From: Desulfovibrionaceae bacterium
GTDB lineage: Bacteria > Pseudomonadota > Gammaproteobacteria > Burkholderiales > Burkholderiaceae_C
Reading direction: 5' to 3'
Length of the DNA stretch: 7,636 nt
Assembly (NCBI GenBank): GCA_009778355.1
Contig: WRJY01000219.1
Coordinates: 1-7,636 of the forward strand
The number at the start of each line of letters is the position of its first letter. Positions within the stretch are counted from its first letter, which is position 1. The position numbers and the translations under genes are program-made. This document shows, in pieces, positions 1-6,580 of the stretch. The notes under the pieces were generated by a model. The model worked only from the letters and a program-made list of their open reading frames with translations, was not told the DNA's origin and did no database searches.

Positions 1-500
1 ATGTTGTTGATGAGTTCCATCATGTTCACGGTCTTGCCCACGCCCGCGCCGCCGAACAGGCCGACCTTGCCGCCCTTGGCGAAGGGGCAAATCAAGTCGA
101 TCACCTTGATGCCGGTTTCCAGCAGTTCCTGCGAGGGCGACAGCTCGTCGTAGGTAGGCGCCTTGCGGTGAATGGAGGCGGTTTGCGCCAGGTCGATACC
201 GCCGCGTTCGTCGATGGGGTTGCCCAGCACGTCCATGATGCGGCCCAGCGTGGCGGGGCCGACGGGCACGGTGATGGGGTGGTCGGTGTTGGCCACCATC
301 ATGCCGCGGCGCAGGCCGTCGGAGGAGCCCAGCGCGATGGTGCGCACGATGCCGTCGCCAAGCTGCTGCTGCACTTCGAGCGTCAGCGCCGAGCCTTCCA
401 TTTTCAGGGCGTCGTACACCTTGGGCATGCGGTCGCGCGGGAATTCGACGTCAACCACGGCGCCGATGCACTGAACGATTTTTCCTTGAACTTGAGCCAT
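1..500 (-). CDS. atpD: ATP synthase F1 subunit beta, N-terminal part (truncated by window edge)
   Basis: This is the catalytic beta subunit of the F1 head, which makes or hydrolyses ATP at the alpha/beta interfaces on the cytoplasmic side. The first 166 residues are present and the frame runs off the left edge. The start MAQVQGKIVQ is typical of beta subunits. The N-terminal barrel comes first (about residues 1-80), then the beginning of the nucleotide-binding domain with KAPTYDEL and LLETGIKVIDL. The Walker A loop GGAGVGKT is at residues 150-157, followed by VNMMELINN. The ATG at 500-498 is preceded by GGAG with a 6-nt gap. It is the last gene of the operon visible here, 211 nt after atpG, an unusually long gap for this operon. 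The identification is certain; the rest of the protein cannot be judged. Confidence 0.98.
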   Translation of the reverse strand, partial: MAQVQGKIVQCIGAVVDVEFPRDRMPKVYDALKMEGSALTLEVQQQLGDGIVRTIALGSSDGLRRGMMVANTDHPITVPVGPATLGRIMDVLGNPIDERGGIDLAQTASIHRKAPTYDELSPSQELLETGIKVIDLICPFAKGGKVGLFGGAGVGKTVNMMELINN

Positions 501-626
501 GTGTTGCTCCAAATAAAACGTGATTTGCGGGTTTACTCTTGTATCGGCTGCGCCACTGCGCCATGCTCAACTCGCGCCGCATGAAACAGGCCCAAAGGCC
601 GCGGAGCAGGCCGGGCAAAGGCAGCC

Positions 627-649
627 GTGGCCGGGCTTTGCCCGGCCAC
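627..649 (-). promoter_or_regulatory. Perfect 10-bp hairpin with 3-nt loop in the atpG-atpD mRNA
   Basis: On the minus strand the sequence is GTGGCCGGGC, AAA, then GCCCGGCCAC: ten uninterrupted pairs around a three-base loop. No T-run follows in the direction of transcription, so it does not look like an intrinsic terminator. It could stop 3' exonucleases or mark a processing point between gamma and beta. The left arm can alternatively pair with 609-620, giving a competing 12-bp stem. The structure is certain on paper; a function is inference. Confidence 0.55.
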
Positions 650-656
650 TGGCCGC

Positions 657-673
657 GCCCCCTCGCAGGGGGC
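657..673 (-). promoter_or_regulatory. Second short GC hairpin after atpG
   Basis: The plus-strand sequence GCCCCCT, CGC, AGGGGGC forms a perfect 7-bp stem with a 3-nt loop, 38 nt after the atpG stop codon. No T-run follows on the minus strand. It belongs to the same structured spacer as the hairpin at 627-649. Confidence 0.5.
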
Positions 674-711
674 AGGCGCAACATGGCGCAGCAAGTGGAG
701 CCTGGGGGTGG

Positions 712-1590
712 TCATACTGCGGCAGCGCCGGCGACGATTTCGGACAGTTCCTTGGTGATCGCCGCCTGGCGGGTCTTGTTGTAGACCAGCTTGAGCTCGT
801 TGATCACGTTGCCGGCGTTGTCGGTGGCGGCTTTCATGGCGACCATGCGCGCCGATTGCTCGGAGGCCATGTTCTCGGCCACGGCCTGATAGACCAGCGC
901 CTCGACGTAGCGCACCAGCAGGTCGTCGATGACCGACTGCGCGTCGGGCTCGTAGATGTAGTCCCACGAATGCTGCGAGCCGCTCTGGCGCGTTTCCTGC
1001 TCCATTTTTTCGGGCGACAGGGGCAGCAGGGTTTCGATCACCGAGTCCTGCTTCATGGTGTTCACGAAACTGGTGTAGGCGATATAAACGGCGTGCAGTT
1101 CGCCCCTGGCGTATTCGTCGAGCAGCGCCTTCACGGGGCCGATCAGCTTGTCCAGGTGCGGGGTGTCGCCCAACTGGGTGACCTGCGACACCACCTTGGC
1201 GCCGATGCGGGTCAGGAACCCCAGGCCCTTGTTGCCGATGGCCACGGCATCGACGCTGACGCCGGCGCCCTGCAGATCGCGCAGCTTGGCGGTGACGGCG
1301 CGCAGCACGTTGGTGTTCATGCCGCCGCACAGCCCCTTGTCGGTGGTGACGACGATGAACCCGGCACGCTTGACGTCGTTCACTTTCATGAACGGGTGCA
1401 CGTACTCGGGGTTGGCCTGACCGAGGTTGGTGGCGATGTTGCGCACCTTCTCGGCGTAGGGACGGGCCGCGCGCATGCGGTCCTGCGCCTTGCGCATTTT
1501 GCTCGCGGCCACCATTTCCATGGCCTTGGTGATCTTCTTGGTGTTTTCCACCGATTTGATCTTGCCGCGAATTTCCTTGCCGACTGCCAT
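712..1590 (-). CDS. atpG: ATP synthase F1 subunit gamma
   Basis: Gamma is the central rotor shaft that couples c-ring rotation to the beta catalytic sites. The 292 residues are close to the E. coli length of 287. The N-terminal coiled-coil helix starts MAVGKEIRGKIKSVENTKKI and contains the conserved TKAMEMVAASKMRKAQ. The central Rossmann-like domain has TTDKGLCGGMNTN (about residues 82-94). The C-terminal helix contains ENMASEQSARMVAMKAATDNA and ends in the gamma signature ITKELSEIVAGAAA. The ATG at 1590 follows a GGAG about 9 nt upstream and lies 24 nt after the atpA stop. Nothing is missing. The structured spacer begins right after its TGA. Confidence 0.99.
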   Translation of the reverse strand: MAVGKEIRGKIKSVENTKKITKAMEMVAASKMRKAQDRMRAARPYAEKVRNIATNLGQANPEYVHPFMKVNDVKRAGFIVVTTDKGLCGGMNTNVLRAVTAKLRDLQGAGVSVDAVAIGNKGLGFLTRIGAKVVSQVTQLGDTPHLDKLIGPVKALLDEYARGELHAVYIAYTSFVNTMKQDSVIETLLPLSPEKMEQETRQSGSQHSWDYIYEPDAQSVIDDLLVRYVEALVYQAVAENMASEQSARMVAMKAATDNAGNVINELKLVYNKTRQAAITKELSEIVAGAAAV

Positions 1591-1614
1591 TGGTTGAAGC
1601 TCCAGGTGGAGTGT

Positions 1615-3174
<1,560 letters not shown>

Positions 3175-3232
3175 GACTCTTTCCTTAAAGTCTTGATAAA
3201 TACCGAGGGCTCTCGCGCCGGCGCGGTTGGCG

Positions 3233-3763
3233 TCAGGCGGTGAGGGCCGATTTCATTTGTTGCAGACGGGCCTTGACGGAGGTGTCGAGCACTTCGTCGC
3301 CCACCACCACGCGCACGCCGCCGATCAGTTCGGGATCGACGTGCACCTGGGTTTCCAGCCGGCGTCCGAAACGCTTTTCCAGCACGGCCTTGAGGCCGGC
3401 CAGTTCAGCGTCCGCGATGGGAAAGGCGCTGTAGATTTGCGCGTCCGAGCGCCCGCTTTGCGCGTTGGCCAGTTCGCGGAACTGCTTGGCCACTTCGGGC
3501 AGCGCGGCCAGGCGGTCGTTGTCGATCACGGCGCGCAGGAAGTTGGCCCCGTGCTCGGGCAACGGCTGCGGCAGCACCGACGCGACCAGCCGGAACACCT
3601 CGGCGGCGTTCACCTTGGGGTTGGCCGCGAACTGAAGCAGTTGCGGAGCGCCGGCGGTGGCCGCGATGGCATCGAGCCAGCCCTGCGTGGCCGTCAGGTC
3701 ACCGTGGCTGACCTCGAACAAAGCCTCTGCGTACGGCCTGGCGATGGTGGCAAGTTCGGCCAT
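3233..3763 (-). CDS. atpH: ATP synthase F1 subunit delta
   Basis: Delta joins the top of the F1 head to the b-subunit stalk, holding the stator still while the rotor turns. The 176 residues match the family length of about 177. The N-terminal helical domain starts MAELATIARPYAEALFEVS, the classic ARPYAEALFE opening. The C-terminal part has the conserved PELIGGVRVVVGDEVLDTSVKARLQQM. The same frame is open further upstream, but that stretch overlaps atpF and has no delta-like content. The ATG at 3763, with AAGGA 8 nt upstream, is therefore the right start. Only 17 nt separate it from the atpF stop, so translation is probably coupled. Confidence 0.98.
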   Translation of the reverse strand: MAELATIARPYAEALFEVSHGDLTATQGWLDAIAATAGAPQLLQFAANPKVNAAEVFRLVASVLPQPLPEHGANFLRAVIDNDRLAALPEVAKQFRELANAQSGRSDAQIYSAFPIADAELAGLKAVLEKRFGRRLETQVHVDPELIGGVRVVVGDEVLDTSVKARLQQMKSALTA

Positions 3764-3780
3764 CTCGTGTGTCCTTGGGC

Positions 3781-4251
3781 TTAAAGCTCGGTCTTCAGGC
3801 GGGCCAGCAGATCGGCGTGCACGGCGGGATTGACCTCCTTGCGCAGAATCTGCTCGGCGCCGCGCACGGCCAGCCGGGCCACGTCGTCGCGCAACGCCTC
3901 GCGCGCCTGCACCATCTGCTGCTCGGCCTCGGCGCGGGCAGCGGCGATGATCTTGGCGCCCTCGTCGCTGGCGCGGGCCTTGGCTTCCTCGACGATGAGC
4001 TGGCCGCGCCGCTCGGCGTCGGCCAGGCGCTGGGCGTTTTCGCTGCGCGTGGCGGCCAGTTCCTGCTCGACGCGCTGATTGGCGGCGGCCAGTTCGCTCT
4101 TGGCCTTGTCGGCGGCGGCCAGGCCATCGGCGACTTTCTGGGCGCGCTCGTCCAGCGCCTTGGTGATTGGCGGCCACACAAACTTCATCGTGAACGCCGC
4201 CAGCAGCAGGAACACGATGATTTGAACGATTAAGGTACCGGTGATACTCAC
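3781..4251 (-). CDS. atpF: ATP synthase Fo subunit b
   Basis: Subunit b dimerises to form the peripheral stalk between the membrane sector and delta/alpha. With the GTG start chosen here it has 156 residues, the usual length. One N-terminal membrane helix spans about residues 5-26 (TLIVQIIVFLLLAAFTMKF), followed by WPPITKALDER with Arg36 at the position of E. coli bArg36. A long, charged, alanine-rich coiled coil runs from about 33 to 130, and the delta-binding end is at the C terminus (NPAVHADLLARLKTEL). An in-frame ATG 81 nt upstream would add 27 residues (MGCGGPPGASRC...) with no family resemblance, placed before the membrane helix. I reject it in favour of GTG with a good ribosome binding site. 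Confidence 0.97.
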   Translation of the reverse strand: MSITGTLIVQIIVFLLLAAFTMKFVWPPITKALDERAQKVADGLAAADKAKSELAAANQRVEQELAATRSENAQRLADAERRGQLIVEEAKARASDEGAKIIAAARAEAEQQMVQAREALRDDVARLAVRGAEQILRKEVNPAVHADLLARLKTEL

Positions 4252-4262
4252 GGTGGATCCTT
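4249..4262 (-). promoter_or_regulatory. Ribosome binding site and GTG start of atpF
   Basis: On the minus strand AAGGA (4262-4258) is followed after 6 nt by GTG (4251-4249). This fixes the start of subunit b as GTG, giving V/M-SITGTLIVQ. The upstream in-frame ATG at 4332-4330 has no comparable site. Confidence 0.8.
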
Positions 4263-4348
4263 CATGCAGCGGCGCTGGGCCGGATAACTCATTTGCGCAG
4301 CGGCTCGCGCCAGGCGGGCCGCCGCACCCCAACCCTGTCCGATGCCTC

Positions 4349-4612
4349 TTACTTCGCCAGGTTGCCGATCTGAGCCAGGAACGGGTTGGCGGTGGCGAAC
4401 CACAGGGCCAAGCCGGCGCCGATGATGAAGGCGGCGTCGATCAGGCCGGCCAGCAGGAACATCTTGGTTTGCAACTCGCCCATCAGTTCGGGCTGGCGCG
4501 CGGCCGATTCGAGGTACTTGCTGCCCATGATGCCGATGCCGATACAGGCGCCGAGCGCGCCCAGACCGATGATCAGGCCGGCGGCCAAAGCGACAAAGCT
4601 GATAACTTCCAT
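4349..4612 (-). CDS. atpE: ATP synthase Fo subunit c
   Basis: Subunit c forms the membrane rotor ring that carries protons. The 87 residues form a hairpin of two membrane helices. Helix 1 holds the glycine-rich packing motif (GLGALGACIGIGIMG, residues 16-30). The polar loop is ARQPEL (38-43). Helix 2 has the ion-carrying acid in LAGLIDAAFIIG, Asp59, equivalent to E. coli Asp61. I do not see the Glu/Ser pattern of sodium-binding rings, so proton coupling is inferred. The ATG at 4612 follows AGGAG with a 5-nt gap, the strongest ribosome binding site in the operon. That fits the need for many c copies per complex. The spacer to atpF is 97 nt. Confidence 0.98.
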   Translation of the reverse strand: MEVISFVALAAGLIIGLGALGACIGIGIMGSKYLESAARQPELMGELQTKMFLLAGLIDAAFIIGAGLALWFATANPFLAQIGNLAK

Positions 4613-4642
4613 GATGACTCCTAAGGGACGGGGTTGGTTGAC

Positions 4643-4655
4643 AGAAAAGAAAAAC
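4643..4655 (-). promoter_or_regulatory. U-rich leader segment upstream of atpE
   Basis: In the 59-nt atpB-atpE spacer the mRNA contains GTTTTTCTTTTCT (as DNA), an abrupt AT-rich patch in a GC-rich operon, about 20 nt before the AGGAG of atpE. E. coli atpE is known to have a U/A-rich translational enhancer just upstream of its ribosome binding site, which raises c-subunit synthesis. This segment is in the matching place. A 5-bp CGCGC/GCGCG stem lies before the T-run, so partial transcription attenuation is an alternative but weaker reading. Confidence 0.4.
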
Positions 4656-4671
4656 GGGTGCCGCGCGACGA

Positions 4672-5538
4672 TCAGTGCGCGTCATGCGCCTGGCCGATAT
4701 AGATCAGCGTCAGCATCATGAAGATGAAGGCTTGCAGGGTGATGATCAGAATGTGGAACACCGCCCAGGCCCAGCCGGCAATGACGTGCGCAATGGCCAG
4801 CCCGATGCCGGCGCCGGTAAGCGAGAAGGCCCCGCCCATCAGCGCGATCAGCAAGAAGATCAGTTCGCCCGCATACATGTTGCCGAACAGCCGCATACCG
4901 TGCGACACGGTCTTGGCGATGAACTCGACGATCTGCATCGCGAAGTTGAACGGGTACAGCGCCCAATGGTTGCCGAACGGCGCGGTGAACAGTTCGTGCA
5001 CCCAGCCGCCCACGCCCTTGATCTTGACGTTGTAGTACAGGCACAGCAGCAGCACCGCCACCGACATGCCCAGGCTGATCGACAGATCGGCGGTGGGCAC
5101 CACGCGCATGTAGGCGTGCGGGTTGCCCGAGACCGTTTGCCAGATCGCCGGCAGCAAATCGACCGGCAGCAAGTCCATGGCGTTCATCAGGAAGATCCAG
5201 ACAAACACCGTCAGCGCCAGCGGCGCCACGAACTTGCGGCTGGCGGCGTTGTGCACGATGCCCTTGGCCTGGTTGTCCACCATCTCGACCAAGAACTCCA
5301 CCGCGGCCTGAAAGCGCCCCGGCACGCCGGACGTGGCCTTGCGCGCCGCCCGCCACAGCAGCCAGCAGCCGATGGCGCCCAGCACGACGGAGTAAAACAG
5401 CGAATCCAGATTGAACACCGACAGATCGAACACGCTCGCGGGCGCGTGATTCTGCAAGTGCGTCAGGTGGTGGACGATGTATTCGCCGGCGGTCATCCCA
5501 TGCTCCGCGGCGGATTCAACAGCGTGTTCAGCAGCCAT
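4672..5538 (-). CDS. atpB: ATP synthase Fo subunit a
   Basis: Subunit a is the membrane stator that forms the two proton half-channels beside the c ring. The 288 residues are slightly longer than E. coli (271). Membrane helices are visible around 47-63, 103-126, 154-173, 222-240 and 254-283. The essential arginine is Arg216 in SHGMRLFGNMYAGE, equivalent to E. coli Arg210. Other channel residues match: Glu225 (E. coli Glu219), His262 (His245) and Gln269 (Gln252) in FHILIITLQAFIFMMLT. The start at 5538 lies inside the end of atpI (11-nt overlap). The Shine-Dalgarno sequence is weak, so re-initiation after atpI is likely. Met15 (MTAGEYIVHHL) is an alternative start that aligns with the E. coli N terminus. 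Confidence 0.98.
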   Translation of the reverse strand: MAAEHAVESAAEHGMTAGEYIVHHLTHLQNHAPASVFDLSVFNLDSLFYSVVLGAIGCWLLWRAARKATSGVPGRFQAAVEFLVEMVDNQAKGIVHNAASRKFVAPLALTVFVWIFLMNAMDLLPVDLLPAIWQTVSGNPHAYMRVVPTADLSISLGMSVAVLLLCLYYNVKIKGVGGWVHELFTAPFGNHWALYPFNFAMQIVEFIAKTVSHGMRLFGNMYAGELIFLLIALMGGAFSLTGAGIGLAIAHVIAGWAWAVFHILIITLQAFIFMMLTLIYIGQAHDAH

Positions 5539-6076
5539 CGGTCTTTACTCTCTGCACCTGTCCTTGCCTGGACCTCATCGACTGAGCCAGCGCCAAGCCG
5601 ACCCAATACACCTTGATCGTCAGCACCAGACCGATCAGCAACGCTGGCCAGTTCGGTGCCCCCAGAATTTTCGGGGCCGCAATCAGCATCCCCACGGCCA
5701 GGATCACCTTGACCGCCTCCCACAAAAAAAAGCCTGCCAGCGCCGCGCCCGGAGGAAATCCGGGCGCCGCCCAACGGGCCATCGCCTTTGCAGCCAGCGC
5801 CGCCGGAAGCACCCCGACCAGCGCGCCATAGAGCGCCGACCAGGCCGCCTGCGGACTGCCCGTTACCGCCCAAGCCAGCGCCGCCGCCACGAAACCCGTG
5901 GCCGCCTGCGCCAGCAACACGCGCGACAGCGGCAACTGCGGATGCCGCTCGCGCCACTGGCGCGCCTGCTGCGCCGTTAGCGGGGTGAAGGCGTCCTCGT
6001 CAGCCGCGGCAGTATCCTGCCAGCCTGAAGATTGCCTGGGCGTGGTTCGCGCCATTCCGGATGCAACTTCTGTCAT
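5528..6076 (-). CDS. atpI: ATP synthase accessory membrane protein I (AtpI/UncI family)
   Basis: AtpI is a small membrane protein, non-essential in E. coli, that is proposed to help c-ring assembly or magnesium supply. The first about 50 residues are hydrophilic and poorly conserved. Four hydrophobic helices follow at about 53-71, 77-99, 111-134 and 143-162. Conserved-looking features are YGALVGVLPAALAAKAM in helix 2 and FFLWEAVKVILAV in helix 3, with the in-membrane Glu120 and Lys123. At 182 residues it is longer than the usual 125-130, because of the N-terminal extension. Met1 (6076) and Met8 (6055) both have weak ribosome sites, so the start is uncertain. Helix 3 is encoded across an 8-T run (5724-5731). 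It is the first gene of the operon and its stop overlaps atpB. Confidence 0.9.
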   Translation of the reverse strand: MTEVASGMARTTPRQSSGWQDTAAADEDAFTPLTAQQARQWRERHPQLPLSRVLLAQAATGFVAAALAWAVTGSPQAAWSALYGALVGVLPAALAAKAMARWAAPGFPPGAALAGFFLWEAVKVILAVGMLIAAPKILGAPNWPALLIGLVLTIKVYWVGLALAQSMRSRQGQVQRVKTDGC

Positions 6077-6100
6077 GCCATCTACCGCGCGGTCACGCTC

Positions 6101-6130
6101 TTGCCACCAACTGCAAAACCGGACGATTAT
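6101..6130 (+). promoter_or_regulatory. Possible opposite-strand promoter toward ybeD
   Basis: TTGCCA (6101-6106, five of six bases of TTGACA) is followed after 18 nt by GATTAT (6125-6130, four of six bases of TATAAT). It would start transcription near 6138 toward ybeD and prmB. Its -10 box lies on the same AT island as the atp operon -10 box on the other strand, so the two promoters could not be bound at once. Confidence 0.35.
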
Positions 6131-6131
6131 A
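6126..6131 (-). promoter_or_regulatory. Candidate -10 box (TATAAT) of the atp operon promoter
   Basis: A perfect TATAAT lies 49 nt upstream of the atpI start, in the only AT-rich island of the spacer (TTACGTATAATCG on the minus strand). No good -35 hexamer is found 16-18 nt upstream: the bases there are CGGCGT, GCGGCG or AGCGGC. There is no TG for an extended -10. Transcription would start near 6119. The missing -35 suggests help from an activator or from the T-rich tract next to it. Confidence 0.6.
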
Positions 6132-6144
6132 CGTAAGAAAAACC

Positions 6145-6182
6145 CACACGCCGCTGATTCGCCAGCCCGCGCTGGCCGTGTG
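6145..6182. repeat. Interrupted inverted repeat next to the atp promoter
   Basis: The arms are CACACG (6145-6150) and CGTGTG (6177-6182). Nested inside are GCCAGC (6161-6166) and GCTGGC (6171-6176) around CCGC. The outer left arm is separated from the inner left arm by 10 nt, while the right arms touch. It covers the place where the -35 contact of the atp promoter would be, so it may be a protein-binding site. It would also fold in the ybeD leader RNA. No regulator can be named. Confidence 0.35.
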
Positions 6183-6200
6183 CGTCAAAATCGCTGCTTC

Positions 6201-6308
6201 ATGCTCCCTTCATCGGCCATGCCCCCCTGCCGTACCGACGGCCAGCCCGGCCCGGTGTACCGCAAGCTGCACGACGCCTGCCAACGCGCCAAGAACGTCC
6301 TTCAATGA
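6201..6308 (+). pseudogene. dat: Possible 3' remnant of a D-amino-acid aminotransferase gene
   Basis: The frame from 6201 has 35 codons and ends at a TGA (6306-6308) that overlaps the ybeD ATG as ATGA. Its last 23 residues read DGQPGPVYRKLHDACQRAK and then NVLQ. This resembles, from memory, the C terminus of betaproteobacterial D-alanine/D-amino-acid aminotransferases, which end in a G-x-PGPV-x-x-x-L-x-x-x-x-Q-x-A-K pattern. I recall dat lying directly before ybeD in related genomes. No other part of the enzyme is visible upstream, where the atp promoter now lies. The alternative is a chance frame or a leader peptide coupled to ybeD. No Shine-Dalgarno sequence precedes the ATGs at 6201 or 6219, which favours a remnant over a live small gene. 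Confidence 0.4.
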
Positions 6309-6580
6309 CCTCCACTCCCGCTCCTCCCCCGCTGCTCGAATTTCCGCTGGACTTCCCGATCAAGGTCGTCGGCGTCAACGAAAACGGCTTCGTCCACGCC
6401 ATCACCCACATTGCCCGGCAATTCGACCCGCAGTTCGACGCCGCCGCCATCGAACTGCGCGAAAGCGGCGGCGGCAAGTACCTGGGCATCACCATCACCG
6501 TGCACGCCACCAGCCGCGAGCAGTTGGACGAGCTGTACCGCGCCCTCAGCACCCACCCGATGGCGCGCTGGGTGTTGTAA
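6305..6580 (+). CDS. ybeD: YbeD-like DUF493 family protein
   Basis: This small cytoplasmic protein of the YbeD/DUF493 (UPF0250) family has 91 residues, against 87 in E. coli. YbeD has a ferredoxin-like, ACT-domain-like fold, and its function is not firmly known; a role linked to lipoate metabolism is suggested by its usual place next to lipB. Family features visible are LLEFPLDFPIKVVG near the N terminus (10-23), GGGKYLGITITVHATSREQLD in the middle (55-74) and the typical end MARWVL, matching VRMVL in E. coli. The ribosome binding site is weak (AAGAA about 8 nt upstream). The start codon overlaps the stop of the possible dat remnant. prmB begins at the very next base after its TAA; lipB does not follow. 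Confidence 0.93.
   Translation: MTSTPAPPPLLEFPLDFPIKVVGVNENGFVHAITHIARQFDPQFDAAAIELRESGGGKYLGITITVHATSREQLDELYRALSTHPMARWVL

Larger units (their letters stand above)
550..711. repeat. Structured, repeat-like spacer between atpG and atpD
   Basis: This non-coding stretch fills most of the atpG-atpD gap. It holds two tight GC-rich hairpins (627-649 and 657-673), plus a longer alternative pairing between 609-620 and 636-647. Its ends carry inverted copies of a 10-mer: CTGCGCCATG at 556-565 and CATGGCGCAG at 682-691. The minus-strand text directly after the atpG stop (CCACCCCCAGGCTCCAC) resembles, from memory, intergenic repeats common in Comamonadaceae genomes. I could not count copies. It may be a REP- or MITE-like element that settled at the end of atpG, an mRNA-processing or stability element, or both. 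No in-frame gene is credible here. Confidence 0.5.

Noticed and set aside
520..580. Possible internal atpD promoter (TTGAGC with a GATACA-like box on the minus strand)
   Set aside because: The -10 match is poor and the spacing would have to be 19 nt, so it is not better than chance in this sequence.
451..684. A 77-codon minus-strand frame across the atpG-atpD spacer into atpD
   Set aside because: It translates the hairpin repeats and then atpD out of frame. The Arg/Pro/Leu-rich product has no family resemblance and no Shine-Dalgarno.
3764..4177. N-terminal extension of the delta-subunit frame into atpF
   Set aside because: The upstream part is an out-of-frame reading of the b-subunit coiled coil. 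Delta has a good ATG and ribosome site at 3763 and the correct length from there.
4675..5616. A 313-codon plus-strand open frame antisense to atpB
   Set aside because: It is rich in Gln, His, Arg and Asp with no recognisable domain. The minus-strand subunit a has all its functional residues.
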